64,000 nt of DNA from Urophycis tenuis (Eukaryota > Chordata > Actinopteri > Gadiformes > Phycidae). Numbering within the stretch: position 1 is the first letter of the stretch; each line of letters opens with the position of its first letter. Positions 35,261-48,143 of the stretch are shown here, one piece after another. Under the pieces are notes generated by a model. The model made no database searches, had not been told where the DNA came from, and saw nothing but the letters and a program-made list of their open reading frames with translations. The stretch spans positions 60,001-124,000 of the forward strand of contig JAXIVH010000151.1 of NCBI GenBank assembly GCA_036785325.1, read 5' to 3'. Position numbers and translations under genes: made by a program.

Positions 35261-38200
35261 TTACATTAGAAGCTTGGATGTGAATGTAATGAGTGTTAGG
35301 ACAAGAAAACTGGATTGATTCTGAACTGAAGAGGAGCCAGCTCCTGGCGTCATGACGACTGGCTGTACTGCGACTGGCTGTACTACTGGCTGTACGACTG
35401 GCTGTACTATGACTGGCTCTACGACTGGCTGTACTATGACTGGCTGTACTAAGACTGGCTGTACTACTGGCTGTACTACTGGCTGTACTATGACTGGCTG
35501 TACTAAGACTGGCTGTACTAAGACTGGCTGTACTACTGGCTGTACTATGACTGGCTGTACTAAGACTGGCTGTACTATGACTGGCTGTACTATGACTGGC
35601 TGTACTATGACTGGCTGTACTATGACTGGCTGTACTAAGACTGGCTGTACTACGACTGGCTGTACTACGACTGGTTGTACTACGACTGGTTGTACTACGA
35701 CTGGTTGTACTACGACTGGTTGTACTACGACTGGCTGTACTACGACTGGCTGTACTACGACTGGTTGTACTACGACTGGTTGTACTACGACTGCCAAAAC
35801 TATTGGCAGTACTACTACTGGCTGTACTACTACTACATGTAAATGTCCATCTGCTGTTCCTCCAGGTGTAGCAACTCCTGTTGTTGCTGTGGTTGTTTGG
35901 CCAGCTGTGTTTGTAGTTGGTCCAGCTGTGGTTGTAGTTGGGCCAGCTGTGTTTGTAGTTGGTCCAGCTGTGGTTGTAGTTGCGCCAGCTGTGTTTGTAG
36001 TTGGGCCAGCTGTGGTTGTAGTTGGGCCAGCTGTGTTTGTAGTTGGGCCAGCTGTAGTTGTAGTTTGGCCAGCTGTGGTTGTAGTTGGTCCAGCTGTGGT
36101 TGTAGTTGCACCAGCTGTGTTTGTAGTTGGTCCAGCTGTGGTTGTAGTTGCGCCAGCTGTGTTTGTAGTTGGGCCAGCTGTGGTTGTAGTTGGGCCAGCT
36201 GTGTTTGTAGTTGGGCCAGCTATTGTAGTTGTCAAGCCAGCTATGATTGTAGTTGGGCCAGCTGTGGTTGTAGTTTGATCAGGTGTGGTTGTAGTTTGGC
36301 CAGCCGTGGTTGTTTTTGGACCAGCTGTGGCTAAGTTTAAGCCAGCTGTTGTTCTTTGGTTAGCTGGGGTTGTAGTTGAACCAGCTGTGATTGTCATCGG
36401 GCCATCTATAGTTAAATTCTGGCCAGCTGTGGCCAGATCAGCTAGATCAGCTGGGGTAGTTGTAGCGCCATCTGTGGTTGGAGGTTGACCAGCTATGGTT
36501 ACAGTTGGACCAGCTGTGGTTGTAGTCTGACCTTCTGTGGTTGTAGCCAAGCCAGCTGTCGTTGTAGCCTGATGAGCCATTGTTATCTGACCTGCTGTGG
36601 TTGTAGTTGGGCCAGCTGTGGTTGTAGTTGGGCCAGCTGTGGTTGTAGTTGAGACAGATGTGGTTGTAGTTGGACCAGCTGTTGTTGTTTTGCCAGCTTC
36701 TGTTGCAGTTGAGTCAGATGTGGTTGTAGTTAAACCAGCTGTTGTTTTTGGTTCAGCTGTGGTTGTTATTGGACCAGCTGTGGTTGTAGCTGGGTCAGCT
36801 GTGGTGGTGGAGGACGATCCAGCTATTGTTGGTATTGGGCCAACTGTAGTTATAGATGGGCCAGCTGTGGTTGTAGTTGGACCAGCTGTTGTTGCTACGC
36901 CAGCTGTGGTTGTTGCTGGGCCAATGGTGGTTGTAGTTGTGCCAGCTGTGGTTGTAGTAGAGCCAGCTGTTTTTGTTTGGCCAGCTGTGGTTGCAGTTGA
37001 GTCAGATGTGGTTGTCATTGGCCCAGTCGTTGTGGTTTGGCCAGCTGTGGTTGCAGTTGAGTCAGATGTGGTTACCATTGGACCAGCTGTGGATGTAGTC
37101 AAGTCAGCTGTGGATGTAATTATACCAGCTGTTGTTGTTGGGCCATCTGTGGCTGTAGGTGGGCCAGCTGTGGTTGAAGTTGAGTCAGATGTGGTTGTAG
37201 TTGGACGAGCTGTTGTTGTTTGGCCAGCTTTGGTTGTCGTTAAACCAGCTGTGGTTGTAGCCTGACGAGCCATTGTTGTTGGGCCAGCTGTGGTTGGAGT
37301 TGGAACAGCTGTTGTTGTAATTGGGCCAGCTGTGGTTGTAGGTTGACCAGCTGTTGTTGTAGTTTGGTCAGCTGTGTTTGTGGTTGCACCAGCTGTGGTT
37401 GTTGTTGGGCCATCTGTTGTTGTAATCTGACCAGCTGTTTTTGTTGGGCTAGCTGTGGATGTTGTCTGACCAGCTGTGGTTGTAGTCGGGCCAGCTGTGG
37501 TTTTAGTTGGGCCAGATGTGGTTGTAGGGTGACCAGCTGTGGTTGTAGTTGGGTAAGCTGTGGTGGTGGAGGAAGGTCCAGCCGTTGTTGTTATTGGGCT
37601 TACTGTAGTTATAGATGGGCCAGCTGTGGTTTTAGTTGGACCAGCTGTTGCTGTTTGGCCAGCTGTAGTTGTAGTTGAAGCAGCTGTGGTTGTCATTGAG
37701 CCAGCTATAGTTAGAGACTGGCCAACTATGGCAGCCGGATCAGCTGTGGTAGTTATAGGGCCAGCTGTTGTTGTAGTTTGGCCAGCTGTGGTTGTAGTTG
37801 AGCCAGCTGTGTTTATAGTTGGGCCAGCTGTGGTTGTTGTTGGGCCAGCTGTGGTTGTTGGACCAGCTGTGGTTGTTGGGCCAGCTGTGGTTGTTGTTGG
37901 GCCAGCTGTGGTTGTTGGACCAGCTGTGGTTGGAGTTGGACCAGCTGTGGTTGTTGTTGGTCCAGCTGTGGTTGTTGTTGGGCCAGCTGTGGTTGGAGTT
38001 GGGCCAGCTGTGGTTGTAGGTTGACCAGCTGTGGTTGTAGTTAAACCAACTGTGGTTGTAGGTTGACCAGCTGTGTTTGTTGTTGGGCCAGCTGTGGTTG
38101 TAGTTAAACCAACTGTGGTTGTAGTTTGACCAGCTGTGTTTGTTGTTGGGCCAGCTGTGTTTGTAGTTGGACCAGCTGTTGGAGTTGGGCCAGCTGTGGT

Positions 38201-41200
38201 TGTAGTTAAACCAACTGTGGTTGTAGGTTGACCAGCTGTGTTTGTTGTTGGGCCAGCTGTGGTTGTAGGTTGACCAGCTGTGGTTGTAGTCTGGCCAGCT
38301 GTGGTAGTTGTTTTGCTATCTCCAGTTGGTTCAGCTGTGGTGGTGGAAGGACCAGCTGTGGTTGTTGTCGGGCCAGCTGTTGTAATTGGGCCAGCTGTGT
38401 TTGTAGTTGGGCCAGCTGTGGTCGTTGTTGGGCCAGCTGTGTTTGTAGTTGGGCCAGCTGTGGTCGTTGTTGGGCCATCTGTTGTTGTAGTCTGACCAGC
38501 TGTTTTTGTTGGGCTAGCTGTGGATGTTGTCTGAGCAGCTGTGGTTGTATGGCCAACTGTGGTTGTAGTTGGGCCAGCTGTGGTTGTAGGTTGACCAGCT
38601 GTTGTTGTAGTTGTGCCAGCTGTGGTTGTAGTTGGGCCAGCTGTCGTTGTTGTTGGGCCAGCTGTGGTTGTAGCCTGACGAGCCATTGTTGTTGGGCCAG
38701 CTGTGGTTGTTGTTAGGCCAGCTGTGGTTGCAGTTGGACCAGCTGTGGTTGTTGTCGGGCCAGCTGTGGTTGTAGTTGGACCAGCTGTTGTAGTTGGGCC
38801 AGCTGTGATTGTAGTTAAACCAACTGTGGTTGTAGTTGAGTCAGATGTGGTGGATGTCTGACCAGCTGTTGATGTATGACCAGCTGTGGTAGTTGCTGAG
38901 CCGTCTGTGGTTGTTGTTTGACCAGCTCTGGTTGTAGTTGCGCCATCTGTGGTTGTAGTCTGATCAGCTGTTGTTGTCAGGCCAGCAGTGGTTGCAGTTG
39001 AGTCAGATGTGGTTGCCGTTGGATCAGCTGTGGTTGTAGTCAAGCCAGCTGCGGATGTAGTTATACCAGCTGTTTTTGTTGTGCCAGCTGTGGTTGTTGT
39101 TGGACCAGCTGTTGTTGTTGTTGGACCAGCTGTCGTTGTTGAACCAGCTGTCTTTGTTGGACCAGCTGTCGTTGTTGGACCAGCTGTCGTTGTTGTTGGA
39201 CCACCTGTTGTTGTTGGACCACCTGTCGTTGTTGTTGGACCAGCTGTCATTGTTGGACCAGCTGTGGTTGTTGTTGGACCAGCTGTCGTTGTTGTTGGAC
39301 CAGCTGTTGTTGTTGTTGGACCAGCTGTCGTTGTTGTTGGACCACCTGTCGTTGTTGTTTGACCAGCTGTAGTTGTTGTTGGACCATCTGTTGTTGTTGG
39401 ACCACCTGTCGTTGTTGTTGGACCATCTGTCGTTGTTGTTGGACCACCTGTTGTTGTTGGAGCAGCTGTCGTTGTTGTTGGAGCAGCTGTGGTTGTTGGA
39501 CCAGCTGTGGTTGTTGTTGGACCAGCTGTGGTTGTTGTTGGACCACCTGTCATTGTTGTTGGACCAGCTGTCGTTGTTGTTGGACCACCTGTTGTTGTTG
39601 TTGGACCACCTGTCATTGTTGGACCAGCTGTCGTTGTTGGACCAGCTGTGGTTGTTGGACCGCCTGTTGTTGTTGGACCGCCTGTCGTTGTTGTTGGACC
39701 AGCTGTGGTTGTTGTTGGCCCAGCTGTGGTTGTTGTTGGATCAGCTGTCATTGTTGTTGGATAACCTGTCGTTGTTGTTGGACCAGCTGTCGTTGTTGTT
39801 GGACCAGCTGTCGTTGTTGGACCACCTGTTGTTGTTGTTGGACCAGCTGTCGTTGTTGTTTGACCAGCTGTCGTTGTTGTTGGACCAGCTGTCGTTGTTG
39901 GACCACCTGTCGTTGTTGTTGGACCAGCTGTAGTTGTTGTTGGACCAGCTGTCGTTGTTGTTGGACCAGCTGTAGTTGATGTTGGACCAGCTGTCGTTGT
40001 TGTTGGACCAGCTGTCGTTGTTGTTGGACCAGCTGTGGTTGTTGTTGGACCAGCTGTGGTTGTTGTTGGACCACCTGTCGTTGTTGTTGGACCACCTGTC
40101 GTTGTTGTTGGACCAGCTGTCGTTGTTGTTGGACCAGCTGTGGTTGTTGTTGGACCAGCTGTGGTTGTTGTTGGACCAGCTGTCGTTGTTGTTGGACCAG
40201 CTGTCGTTGTTGTTGGACCACCTGTCGTTGTTGTTGGACCAGCTGTGGTTGTTGTTGGACCAGCTGTCGTTGTTGTTGGACCACCTGTCGTTGTTGTTGG
40301 ACCAGCTGTAGTTGTTGTTGGACCATCTGTTGTTGTTGGACCAGCTGTCGTTGTTGTTGGATCAGCTGTCGTTGTTGTTGGACCAACTGTGGTTGTTGTT
40401 GGACCACCTGTCGTTGTTGTTGGACCAGCTGTGGTTGTTGTTGGACCACCTGTCGTTGTTGTTGGACCAGCTGTCGTTGTTGTTGGACCAGCTGTGGTTG
40501 TTGGAGCAGCTGTGGTTGTTGGAGCAGCTGTCGTTGTTGTTGGACCAGCTGTGGTTGTTGTTGGACCAGCTGTGGTTGTTGTTGGACCAGCTGTGGTTGT
40601 TGTTGGACCACCTGTCGTTGTTGTTGGACCAGCTGTCGTTGTTGTTGGACCACCTGTTGTTGTTGGAGCAGCTGTGGTTGTTGTTGGACCAGCTGTCGTT
40701 GTTGGACCAGCTGTCATTGTTGTTGGATAACCTGTCGTTGTTGTTGGACCAGCTGTCGTTGTTGTTGGACCAGCTGTCGTTGTTGGACCACCTGTCGTTG
40801 TTGTTGGACCAGCTGTCGTTGTTGTTTGACCAGCTGTCGTTGTTGTTGGACCAGCTGTCGTTGTTGGACCACCTGTCGTTGTTGTTGGACCAGCTGTCGT
40901 TGTTGTTGGACCAGCTGTAGTTGATGTTGGACCAGCTGTCATTGTTGTTGGACCAGCTGTCGTTGTTGTTGGACCAGCTGTCGTTGTTGGACCAGCTGTC
41001 GTTGTTGTTGGACCAGCTGTGGTTGTTGGACCAGCTGTCGTTGTTGTTGGACCAGCTGTCGTTGTTGTTGGACCAGCTGTCGTTGTTGTTGGACCAGCTG
41101 TCGTTGTTGTTGGACCAGCTGTGGTTGTTGTTGGACCAGCTGTCGTTGTTGTTGGACCAGCTGTCGTTGTTGCTGGACCACCTGTCGTTGTTGTTGGACC

Positions 41201-44200
41201 AGCTGTCGTTGTTGTTGGACCAGCTGTGGTTGTTGGACCAGCTGTCGTTGTTGTTGGACCAGCTGTCGTTGTTGTTGGACCAGCTGTCGTTGTTGTTGGA
41301 CCATCTGTTGTTGTTGGAGCAGCTGTCGTTGTTGTTGGACCAGCTGTCATTGTTGTTGGACCAGCTGTCGTTGTTGTTGGACCAGCTGTGGTTGTTGTTG
41401 GACCAGCTGTCGTTGTTGTTGGACCAGCTGTGGTTGTTGGACCAGCTGTCGTTGTTGTTGGACCAGCTGTCGTTGTTGTTGGACCAGCTGTCGTTGTTGT
41501 TGGACCAGCTGTCGTTGTTGTTGGACCAGCTGTGGTTGTTGTTGGACCAGCTGTAGTTGTTGTTGGACCATCTGTTGTTGTTGGACCAGCTGTGGTTGTT
41601 GGACCAGCTGTCGTTGTTGCTGGACCACCTGTCGTTGTTGTTGGACCAGCTGTCGTTGTTGTTGGACCAGCTGTCGTTGTGGTTGGACCAGCTGTCGTTG
41701 TTGTTGGACCACCTGTGGTTGTTGTTGGACCACCTGTGGTTGTTGTTGGACCAGCTGTCGTTGTTGCTGGACCACCTGTCGTTGTTGTTGGACCAGCTGT
41801 CATTGTTGTTGGACCAGCTGTGGTTGTTGTTGGACCAGCTGTGGTTGTTGTTGGACCACCTGTCGTTGTTGTTGGACCACCTATCGTTGTTGTTGGACCA
41901 GCTGTCGTTGTTGTTGGACCAGCTGTCGTTGTTGTTGGACCACCTGTGGTTGTTGTTGGACCAGCTGTGGTTGTTGTTGGACCACCTGTCGTTGTTGTTG
42001 GACCACCTATCGTTGTTGTTGGACCAGCTGTCGTTGTTGTTGGACCAGCTGTGGTTGTTGTTGGACCAGCTGTCATTGTTGTTGGACCAGCTGTCGTTGT
42101 TGTTGGACCAGCTGTGGTTGTTGTTGGACCAGCTGTCGTTGTTGTTGGACCAGCTGTAGTTGTTGTTGGACCATCTGTTGTTGTTGGACCAGCTGTCGTT
42201 GTTGTTGGACCAGCTGTGGTTGTTGTTGGACCAGCTGTCGTTGTTGTTGGACCAGCTGTAGTTGTTGTTGGACCATCTGTTGTTGTTGGACCAGCTGTCG
42301 TTGTTGTTGGATCAGCTGTCGTTGTTGTTGGACCACCTGTTGTTGTTGGACCAGCTGTCGTTGTTGTTGGACCAGCTGTCCTTGTTGCTGGACCACCTGT
42401 CGTTGTTGTCGGACCAGCTGTCGTTGTTGTTGGACCAGCTGTAGTTGTTGTTGGACCATCTGTTGTTGTTGGACCAGCTGTGGTTGTTGTTGGACCAGCT
42501 GTGGTTGTTGTTGGACCAGCTGTCGTGGTTGTTGGACCAGCTGTCGTTGTTGTTGGACCAGCTGTCGTTGTTGTTGGACCAGCTGTCGTTGTTGGACCAG
42601 CTGTCGTTGTTGTTGGACCAGCTGTGGTTGTTGGACCAGCTGTCGTTGTTGTTGGGCCAGCTGTCGTTGTTGTTGGACCAGCTGTCGTTGTTGTTGGACC
42701 AGCTGTGGTTGTTGTTGGACCAGCTGTCGTTGTTGTTGGACCAGCTGTGGTTGTTGTTGGACCAGCTGTCGTTGTTGTTGGACCAGCTGTCGTTGTTGCT
42801 GGACCACCTGTCGTTGTTGTTGGACCAGCTGTCGTTGTTGTTGGACCAGCTGTGGTTGTTGGACCAGCTGTCGTTGTTGTTGGACCAGCTGTCGTTGTTG
42901 TTGGACCAGCTGTCGTTGTTGTTGGACCATCTGTTGTTGTTGGAGCAGCTGTCGTTGTTGTTGGACCAGCTGTCGTTGTTGTTGGACCAGCTGTCGTTGT
43001 TGTTTGACCACCTGTCGTTGTTGTTGGACCAGCTGTCGTTGTTGTTGGACCAGCTGTCGTTGTTGTTGGACCAGCTGTGGTTGTTGTTGGACCAGCTGTA
43101 GTTGTTGTTGGACCATCTGTTGTTGTTGGACCAGCTGTGGTTGTTGGACCAGCTGTCGTTGTTGCTGGACCACCTGTCGTTGTTGTTGGACCAGCTGTCG
43201 TTGTTGTTGGACCAGCTGTGGTTGTGGTTGGACCAGCTGTCGTTGTTGTTGGACCACCTGTGGTTGTTGTTGGACCACCTGTGGTTGTTGTTGGACCAGC
43301 TGTCGTTGTTGCTGGACCACCTGTCGTTGTTGTAGGACCAGCTGTCGTTGTTGTTGGACCAGCTGTCGTTGTGGTTGGACCAGCTGTCGTTGTTGTTGGA
43401 CCACCTGTGGTTGTTGTTGGACCAGCTGTGGTTGTTGTTGGACCACCTGTCGTTGTTGTTGGACCACCTGTCGTTGTTGTTGGACCAGCTGTCGTTGTTG
43501 TTGGACCAGCTGTGGTTGTTGTTGGACCAGCTGTCGTTGTTGTTGGACCAGCTGTCGTTGTTGTTGGACCAGCTGTGGTTGTTGTTGGACCAGCTGTCGT
43601 TGTTGTTGGACCAGCTGTAGTTGTTGTTGGACCATCTGTTGTTGTTGGACCAGCTGTCGTTGTTGTTGGACCAGCTGTGGTTGTTGTTGGACCAGCTGTC
43701 GTTGTTGTTGGACCAGCTGTAGTTGTTGTTGGACCATCTGTTGTTGTTGGACCAGCTGTCGTTGTTGTTGGATCAGCTGTCGTCGTTGTTGGACCACCTG
43801 TGGTTGTTGTTGGACCAGCTGTGGTTGTTGGACCAGCTGTCGTTGTTGCTGGACCACCTGTCGTTGTTTTTGGACCAGCTGTCGTTGTTGTTGGACCAGC
43901 TGTAGTTGTTGTTGGACCATCTCTTGTTGTTGGACCAGCTGTGGTTGTTGTTGGACCAGCTGTGGTTGTTGTTGGACCAGCTGTCGTGGTTGTTGGACCA
44001 GCTGTCGTTGTTGTTGGACCAGCTGTCGTTGTTGTTGGACCACCTGTTGTTGTTGGAGCAGCTGTGGTTGTTGTTGGACCATCTGTCGTTGTTGTTGGAC
44101 CACCTGTTGTTGTTGGAGCAGCTGTGGTTGTTGTTGGACCAGCTGTCGTTGTTGTTGGACCAGCTGTCGTTGTTGTTGGACCACCTGTCGTTGTTGGACC

Positions 44201-45560
44201 AGCTGTCGTTGTTGTTGGACCAGCTGTCGTTGTTGTTGGACCAGCTGTCGTTGTTGTTGGACCAGCTGTGGTTGTTGGACCACCTGTCGTTGTTGTTGGA
44301 CCAGCTGTCGTTGTTGTTGGACCAGCTGTCGTTGTTGTTGGACCAGCTGTCGTTGTTGTTGGACCACCTGTTGTTGTTGGACCAGCTGTCGTTGTTGTTG
44401 GACCATCTGTTGTTGTTGGACCAGCTGTCGTTGTTGTTGGACCACCTGTGGTTGTTGGACCAGCTGTCGCTGTTGTTGGAGCACCTGTCGTTGTTGTTGG
44501 ACCAGCTGTGGTTGTTGGACCAGCTGTCGTTGTTGTTGGAGCACCTGTCGTTGTTGTTGGACCAGCTGTGGTTGTTGGACCAGCTGTCGTTGTTGTTGGA
44601 CCAGCTGTCGTTGTTGTTGGACCAGCTGTCGTTGTTATTGGACCACCTGTTGTTGTTGGACCAGCTGTGGTTGTTGTTGGACCAGCTGTCGTTGTTGTTG
44701 GACCAGCTGTCGTTGTTGTGGGACCAGCTGTCGTTGTTGTTGGACCAGCTGTCGTTGTTTTTGGACCAGCTGTGGTTGTTGGACCAGCTGTCGTTGTTGT
44801 TGGTGCACCTGTCGTTGTTGTTGGACCAGCTGTCGTTGTTGTTGGACCACCTGTTGTTGTTGGACCAGCTGTGGTTGTTGTTGGACCACCTGTCGTTGTT
44901 GTGGTACCAGCTGTCGTTGTTGTTGGACCACCTGTTGTTGTTGTTGGACCAGCTGTGGTTGGAGATGGACCAGCTGTGGTTGTTGTTTGACCAGCTCTGG
45001 TTGTAGTTGGGCCATCTGTGGTTGTAGTCTGATCAGCTGTTGTTGTCTGGCCAGTTGTGGTTGCAGTTGAGTCAGATGTGGTTGCCGTTGGACCAGCTGT
45101 GGTTGTAGTCAAGCCTGCTGTGGATGTAGTTATACCAGCTGTTTTTGTTGTGCCAGCTGTGGTTTTAGTTGGGCCAGCTGTGGTTGTTGTTGGACCAGCT
45201 GTCGTTGTTGGACGACCTGTCGTTGTTGGGCCAGCTGTGGTTGTAGTTGGGCCAGCCGTTGTTGTAGATGGGCCAGCTGTGGTTGGAGTCTGACCATTCG
45301 TAGCTGGAAAAATTAATCATTGTTTCTTAACCCTTCACTGTTCATTAATCGCTTATCTGCCCTTCCCATCAGTCAGTTTATACTTGATTGTTTGTGGCAC
45401 AATCTTTCATTCAATTGATGATCCTTTTCTTTGCTTACAGCAATTGAACCATGGGTTATGGGTTAAGTGTGTCTCATGAACCATGTTGTGGGTTAAGTGT
45501 GCCTTAGTGTGTCTTACCATAACACAAGAGAAGAATCACAAAACTGCCCTTCAAAATCAT
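35261..45560 (-). CDS. Giant Thr-rich mucin-like secreted protein with hydrophobic C-terminal tail
   Basis: Two coding exons on the minus strand, 45518-45560 and 35261-45303, join in phase 1 and encode 3361 aa. The first exon gives the signal peptide MILKGSFVILLLCYG. The second, 10,043 bp without a stop, encodes hundreds of TTTTAGP, TTTAGP and TTTTGGP units (residues about 20-3160). This is a dense O-glycosylation substrate typical of mucins. Sparse non-repeat punctuation such as TSDSTATTAGQT lies near both ends of the domain. Residues about 3170-3330 switch to VVVQPV/VIVQPV repeats. The protein ends SSSVQNQSSFLVLTLITF plus SKLLM, a hydrophobic tail like a GPI-anchor signal. There are no von Willebrand, SEA or EGF domains and almost no cysteine, so it is not a gel-forming mucin. 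A TATA box and a non-coding exon lie upstream. Its architecture matches the gene at 19438-20797. The repeat number may be affected by assembly. A mucus or surface-coat role is inference. Confidence 0.78.
45304..45517 (-). other. Intron of the mucin-like gene
   Basis: The donor GTAAGAC at 45517 and the acceptor TTTTTCCAG at 45304 bound a 214-bp intron. It contains the short repeat GGTTAAGTGTG/CATGAACCATG. Confidence 0.75.
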
Positions 45561-45576
45561 TTTCACTGGACCTTAT
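45518..45576 (-). other. Signal-peptide exon of the mucin-like gene
   Basis: The acceptor TTCCTTCACAG precedes 45576. The ATG is at 45558-45560. The exon ends in phase 1 at 45518, as in the smaller gene. Confidence 0.75.
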
Positions 45577-45781
45577 CTGTGAAGGAAAAATTTTCATTTG
45601 TTCAGTAGCTTAATATGTGGTTATTTCTGAAATGTTACTGCTGATTCACAGGTGAGATGTGTCACATTATCCATAACACGTTGAGGAGTTGCTCATAATG
45701 CTACATGTCAAAAATAAAACATGAATAGATGGAAATCCAAAAGTTAGAGGAATAATTAGAACCCTTGACTTCTGTACTCAC

Positions 45782-45885
45782 TGATCCAGTTGGTTTTAGT
45801 AGAGTTTGATGGGGGGCTGAGGTCTGTAGTTCCTCTGCTGCCTTGCTCTGATATCTTAGCCATCTCGACAGGCTCTCTCTTTATA
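45782..45885 (-). promoter_or_regulatory. TATA promoter and non-coding first exon of the mucin-like gene
   Basis: TATAAA on the minus strand lies at 45880-45885. Transcription should start near 45852. The exon ends at 45782 before the donor GTGAGTAC. Confidence 0.6.
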
Positions 45886-45889
45886 TCAC

Positions 45890-46245
45890 TCCTCAGTGAT
45901 GACATATGACATCAGATGTAAAGAAACAACACAAAGGAACAAACATCACACGTTTGTTATCAGCGTGAGGAATAGCCTCCCCTCCCATCTGACACTGTGT
46001 TCTCCCCAGGTTGTAATTTCAGCTTTTGTCTATTGGTGTGGGAGGGGTTGATATCAGAGGTCACCAGCAGGCTGAGCAGCTTTCTGTATTGTTAGCTTCA
46101 CCTGCGACAGGTATGTGGGTGTCACGTTCTGTTGTTCATTCATCATTCGATTTTTGATTTATGTTGACTGGCTCTGCGTCATTGTTGGCTGTTGACTAAT
46201 GATTTGTGCATGTATGACAGATCTATATCTATAGATCTGTTCTGA
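45890..46245. other. Upstream flank of the mucin-like gene
   Basis: No gene or repeat recognised. Distal promoter elements could lie here but none can be named. Confidence 0.35.
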
Positions 46246-46310
46246 CAGATGTTCTTTAGGTCACTTTGGATAAAAGCGTCTGCTAAATGCCCTGAATGTA
46301 AAAGTAAATG
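46246..46310 (+). repeat. Fish repeat 3' end (AAAGCGTCTGCTAAATG type)
   Basis: GGTCACTTTGGATAAAAGCG and TCTGCTAAATGCCCTGAATG match the fragment at 22385-22450. Confidence 0.65.
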
Positions 46311-46416
46311 CAAATATAGATGCTTGAAAGGTTTGAGTTCAGCCAAAGAAAATGACAAACTTAAAATACGTTGCTACAATGTTACTGGCCCACCTCTGGC
46401 CTTTCTTTCTTCATGT

Positions 46417-46955
46417 CAATACACCACACAGTGTACTTCTGGTGGTGTAACAGTGAATAGGGTCCCCTCTCAATACACCACACAGTGTACTTCTGGTGGT
46501 GTAACAGTGAATAGGGTCCCCCCTCAATACACCACACAGTGTACTTCTGGTGGTGTAACAGTGAATAGGGTCCCCTCTCAATACACCACACAGTGTACTT
46601 CTGGTGGTGTAACAGTGAATAGGGTCCCCTCTCAATACACCACACATTGTACTTCTGGAGGTGTAACAGTGAATAGGGTCCCCTCTCAATACACCACACA
46701 GTGTACTTCTGGTGGTGTAACAGTGAATAGGGTCCCCTCTCAATACACCACACAGTGTACTTCTGGTGGTGTAACAGTGAATAGGGTCCCCTCTCAATAC
46801 ACCACACAGTGTACTTCTGGTGGTGTAACAGTGAATAGGGTCCCCTCTCAATACACCACACAGTGTACTTCTGGTGGTGTAACAGTGAATAGGGTCCCCT
46901 CTCAATACACCACACAGTGTACTTCTGGAGGTGTAACAGTGAATAGGGTCCCCTG
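46417..46955. repeat. 54-bp minisatellite, 10 units
   Basis: The unit is CAATACACCACACAGTGTAC, TTCTGGTGGTGTAACAGT, GAATAGGGTCCCCTCT. It is 18 codons without stops in several frames, so both strands show long but meaningless frames. Confidence 0.95.
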
Positions 46956-46959
46956 TCTC

Positions 46960-48143
46960 CTGTAGACCTCAACTACTCGCCCAGGACACTGCTCTTGCTT
47001 GGGTCCTCAGCAACACACTCTCCAAGTGTGAAGTCGAGAAACGGCTGTTGAGAAAGTCAGAGGACAGACAGATTCCTTTCACATCAGGCTTCCAAAGCCA
47101 CCACCTTGCACCATCGCATTCTGAAAAAAGCTTTGATTGATTGATTGGTGATACAAATAACAAAATGTGTGTTCTAATACTGTATGAATCTATTTTTTAA
47201 GAAAAAGAAACTAGTTTTCTTCAAAGCCAACTGCAGTGACATACTTTGAACATGTATCATCAATTTGCATTACAAAACAATGATAATTTCTAATCTTTTT
47301 ATATTATATTATTATGATATTATATTATTATTATTATTATCATCTAAAGACAAAGCTTTGTGAACATTGAGCTCTAGCTACAATAATAACATTGAGCTCT
47401 AGCTACAAGCCTGTGGTTGTCTGCACTGCGGTATAGCTGGGCTACATGTGGTTGAGGGTGCATCTCTTTTTCACCGGTTGTAGTCAGAGCAGCTGTGGTT
47501 GTAGTTGGGATAGCTGATGATGTTTCCTTCATCATTTTCTTGATGTGTCCTTTCTGGACAGACCAGGTCAGCTGAGGGGGCAGTGTTTACTTTGTTTCTT
47601 TTGAATTCAAGATTTCAAGTCCTTTATTGTCAAATGTGCAGCATCATGGTGTGCGTAGAAAGGAACCAGGGCAGAGGTCCGGCAGGTTTAAGCCCGTAGG
47701 AAGGTTTATTAAGGGAGGGGAAATGCGGGAGGTGTAAATGGTGCACCGGGAAATTCTGAATATGCGGTATGAACGACTATGTGTTCTCTATGTGAATCCA
47801 GACAGGAGTCGGGTGCGTGTGTGTAAAATGTAAATGCAGAGAGAGTTTTGTTACAAGTGCGCGTAGGTTCGAAGTCGCAGACCCGGCGGGCTGAAGAAGG
47901 CAGCGTGGCTCAGAAGGAGTCCCAGGGGACGCAGGGAGCTCGGGATCGTGACGAGAAGGAACAATCTGGAACCGACTGCACGTCGGCGCCTCGTCTAGCT
48001 GCGGGTTGATGGCCCTCAGGTCGGTGCGATGGTTGGAGACGAGCTCCTGGAATGGCGCTGCGCTCCCAGAGCGCGCACTGCTCCGGTGGGACGCGTAGCG
48101 TGAACGCGCTCCCGAGCGTCGGGCGGATGCGCGCTTTGTGACG
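46960..48143. other. Intergenic sequence between arrays
   Basis: It contains an AT-rich stretch with (TTA)n at about 47320-47345, a short direct repeat CATTGAGCTCTAGCTACAA (about 47367 and 47390), and a GC-rich part at 47640-48140. The start of that GC-rich part (AAGTCCTTTATTGTCAAATG) looks like an interspersed repeat. No gene is recognised. Confidence 0.4.

Noticed and set aside
35352..45293. Long plus-strand and alternative minus-strand frames within the giant mucin-like exon (VVVGPAV, LLLDQLS, QQQRQLV repeats)
   Set aside because: They are shadows of the TTTTAGP frame. They are broken into many pieces, whereas the chosen frame is continuous for 10 kb and alone connects to a signal-peptide exon through good splice sites.
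35261..45560. Antifreeze glycoprotein gene
   Set aside because: Antifreeze glycoproteins are Ala-Ala-Thr type tripeptides with cleavable spacers. Here the units are TTTTAGP without such spacers, and a hydrophobic C-terminal tail is present.
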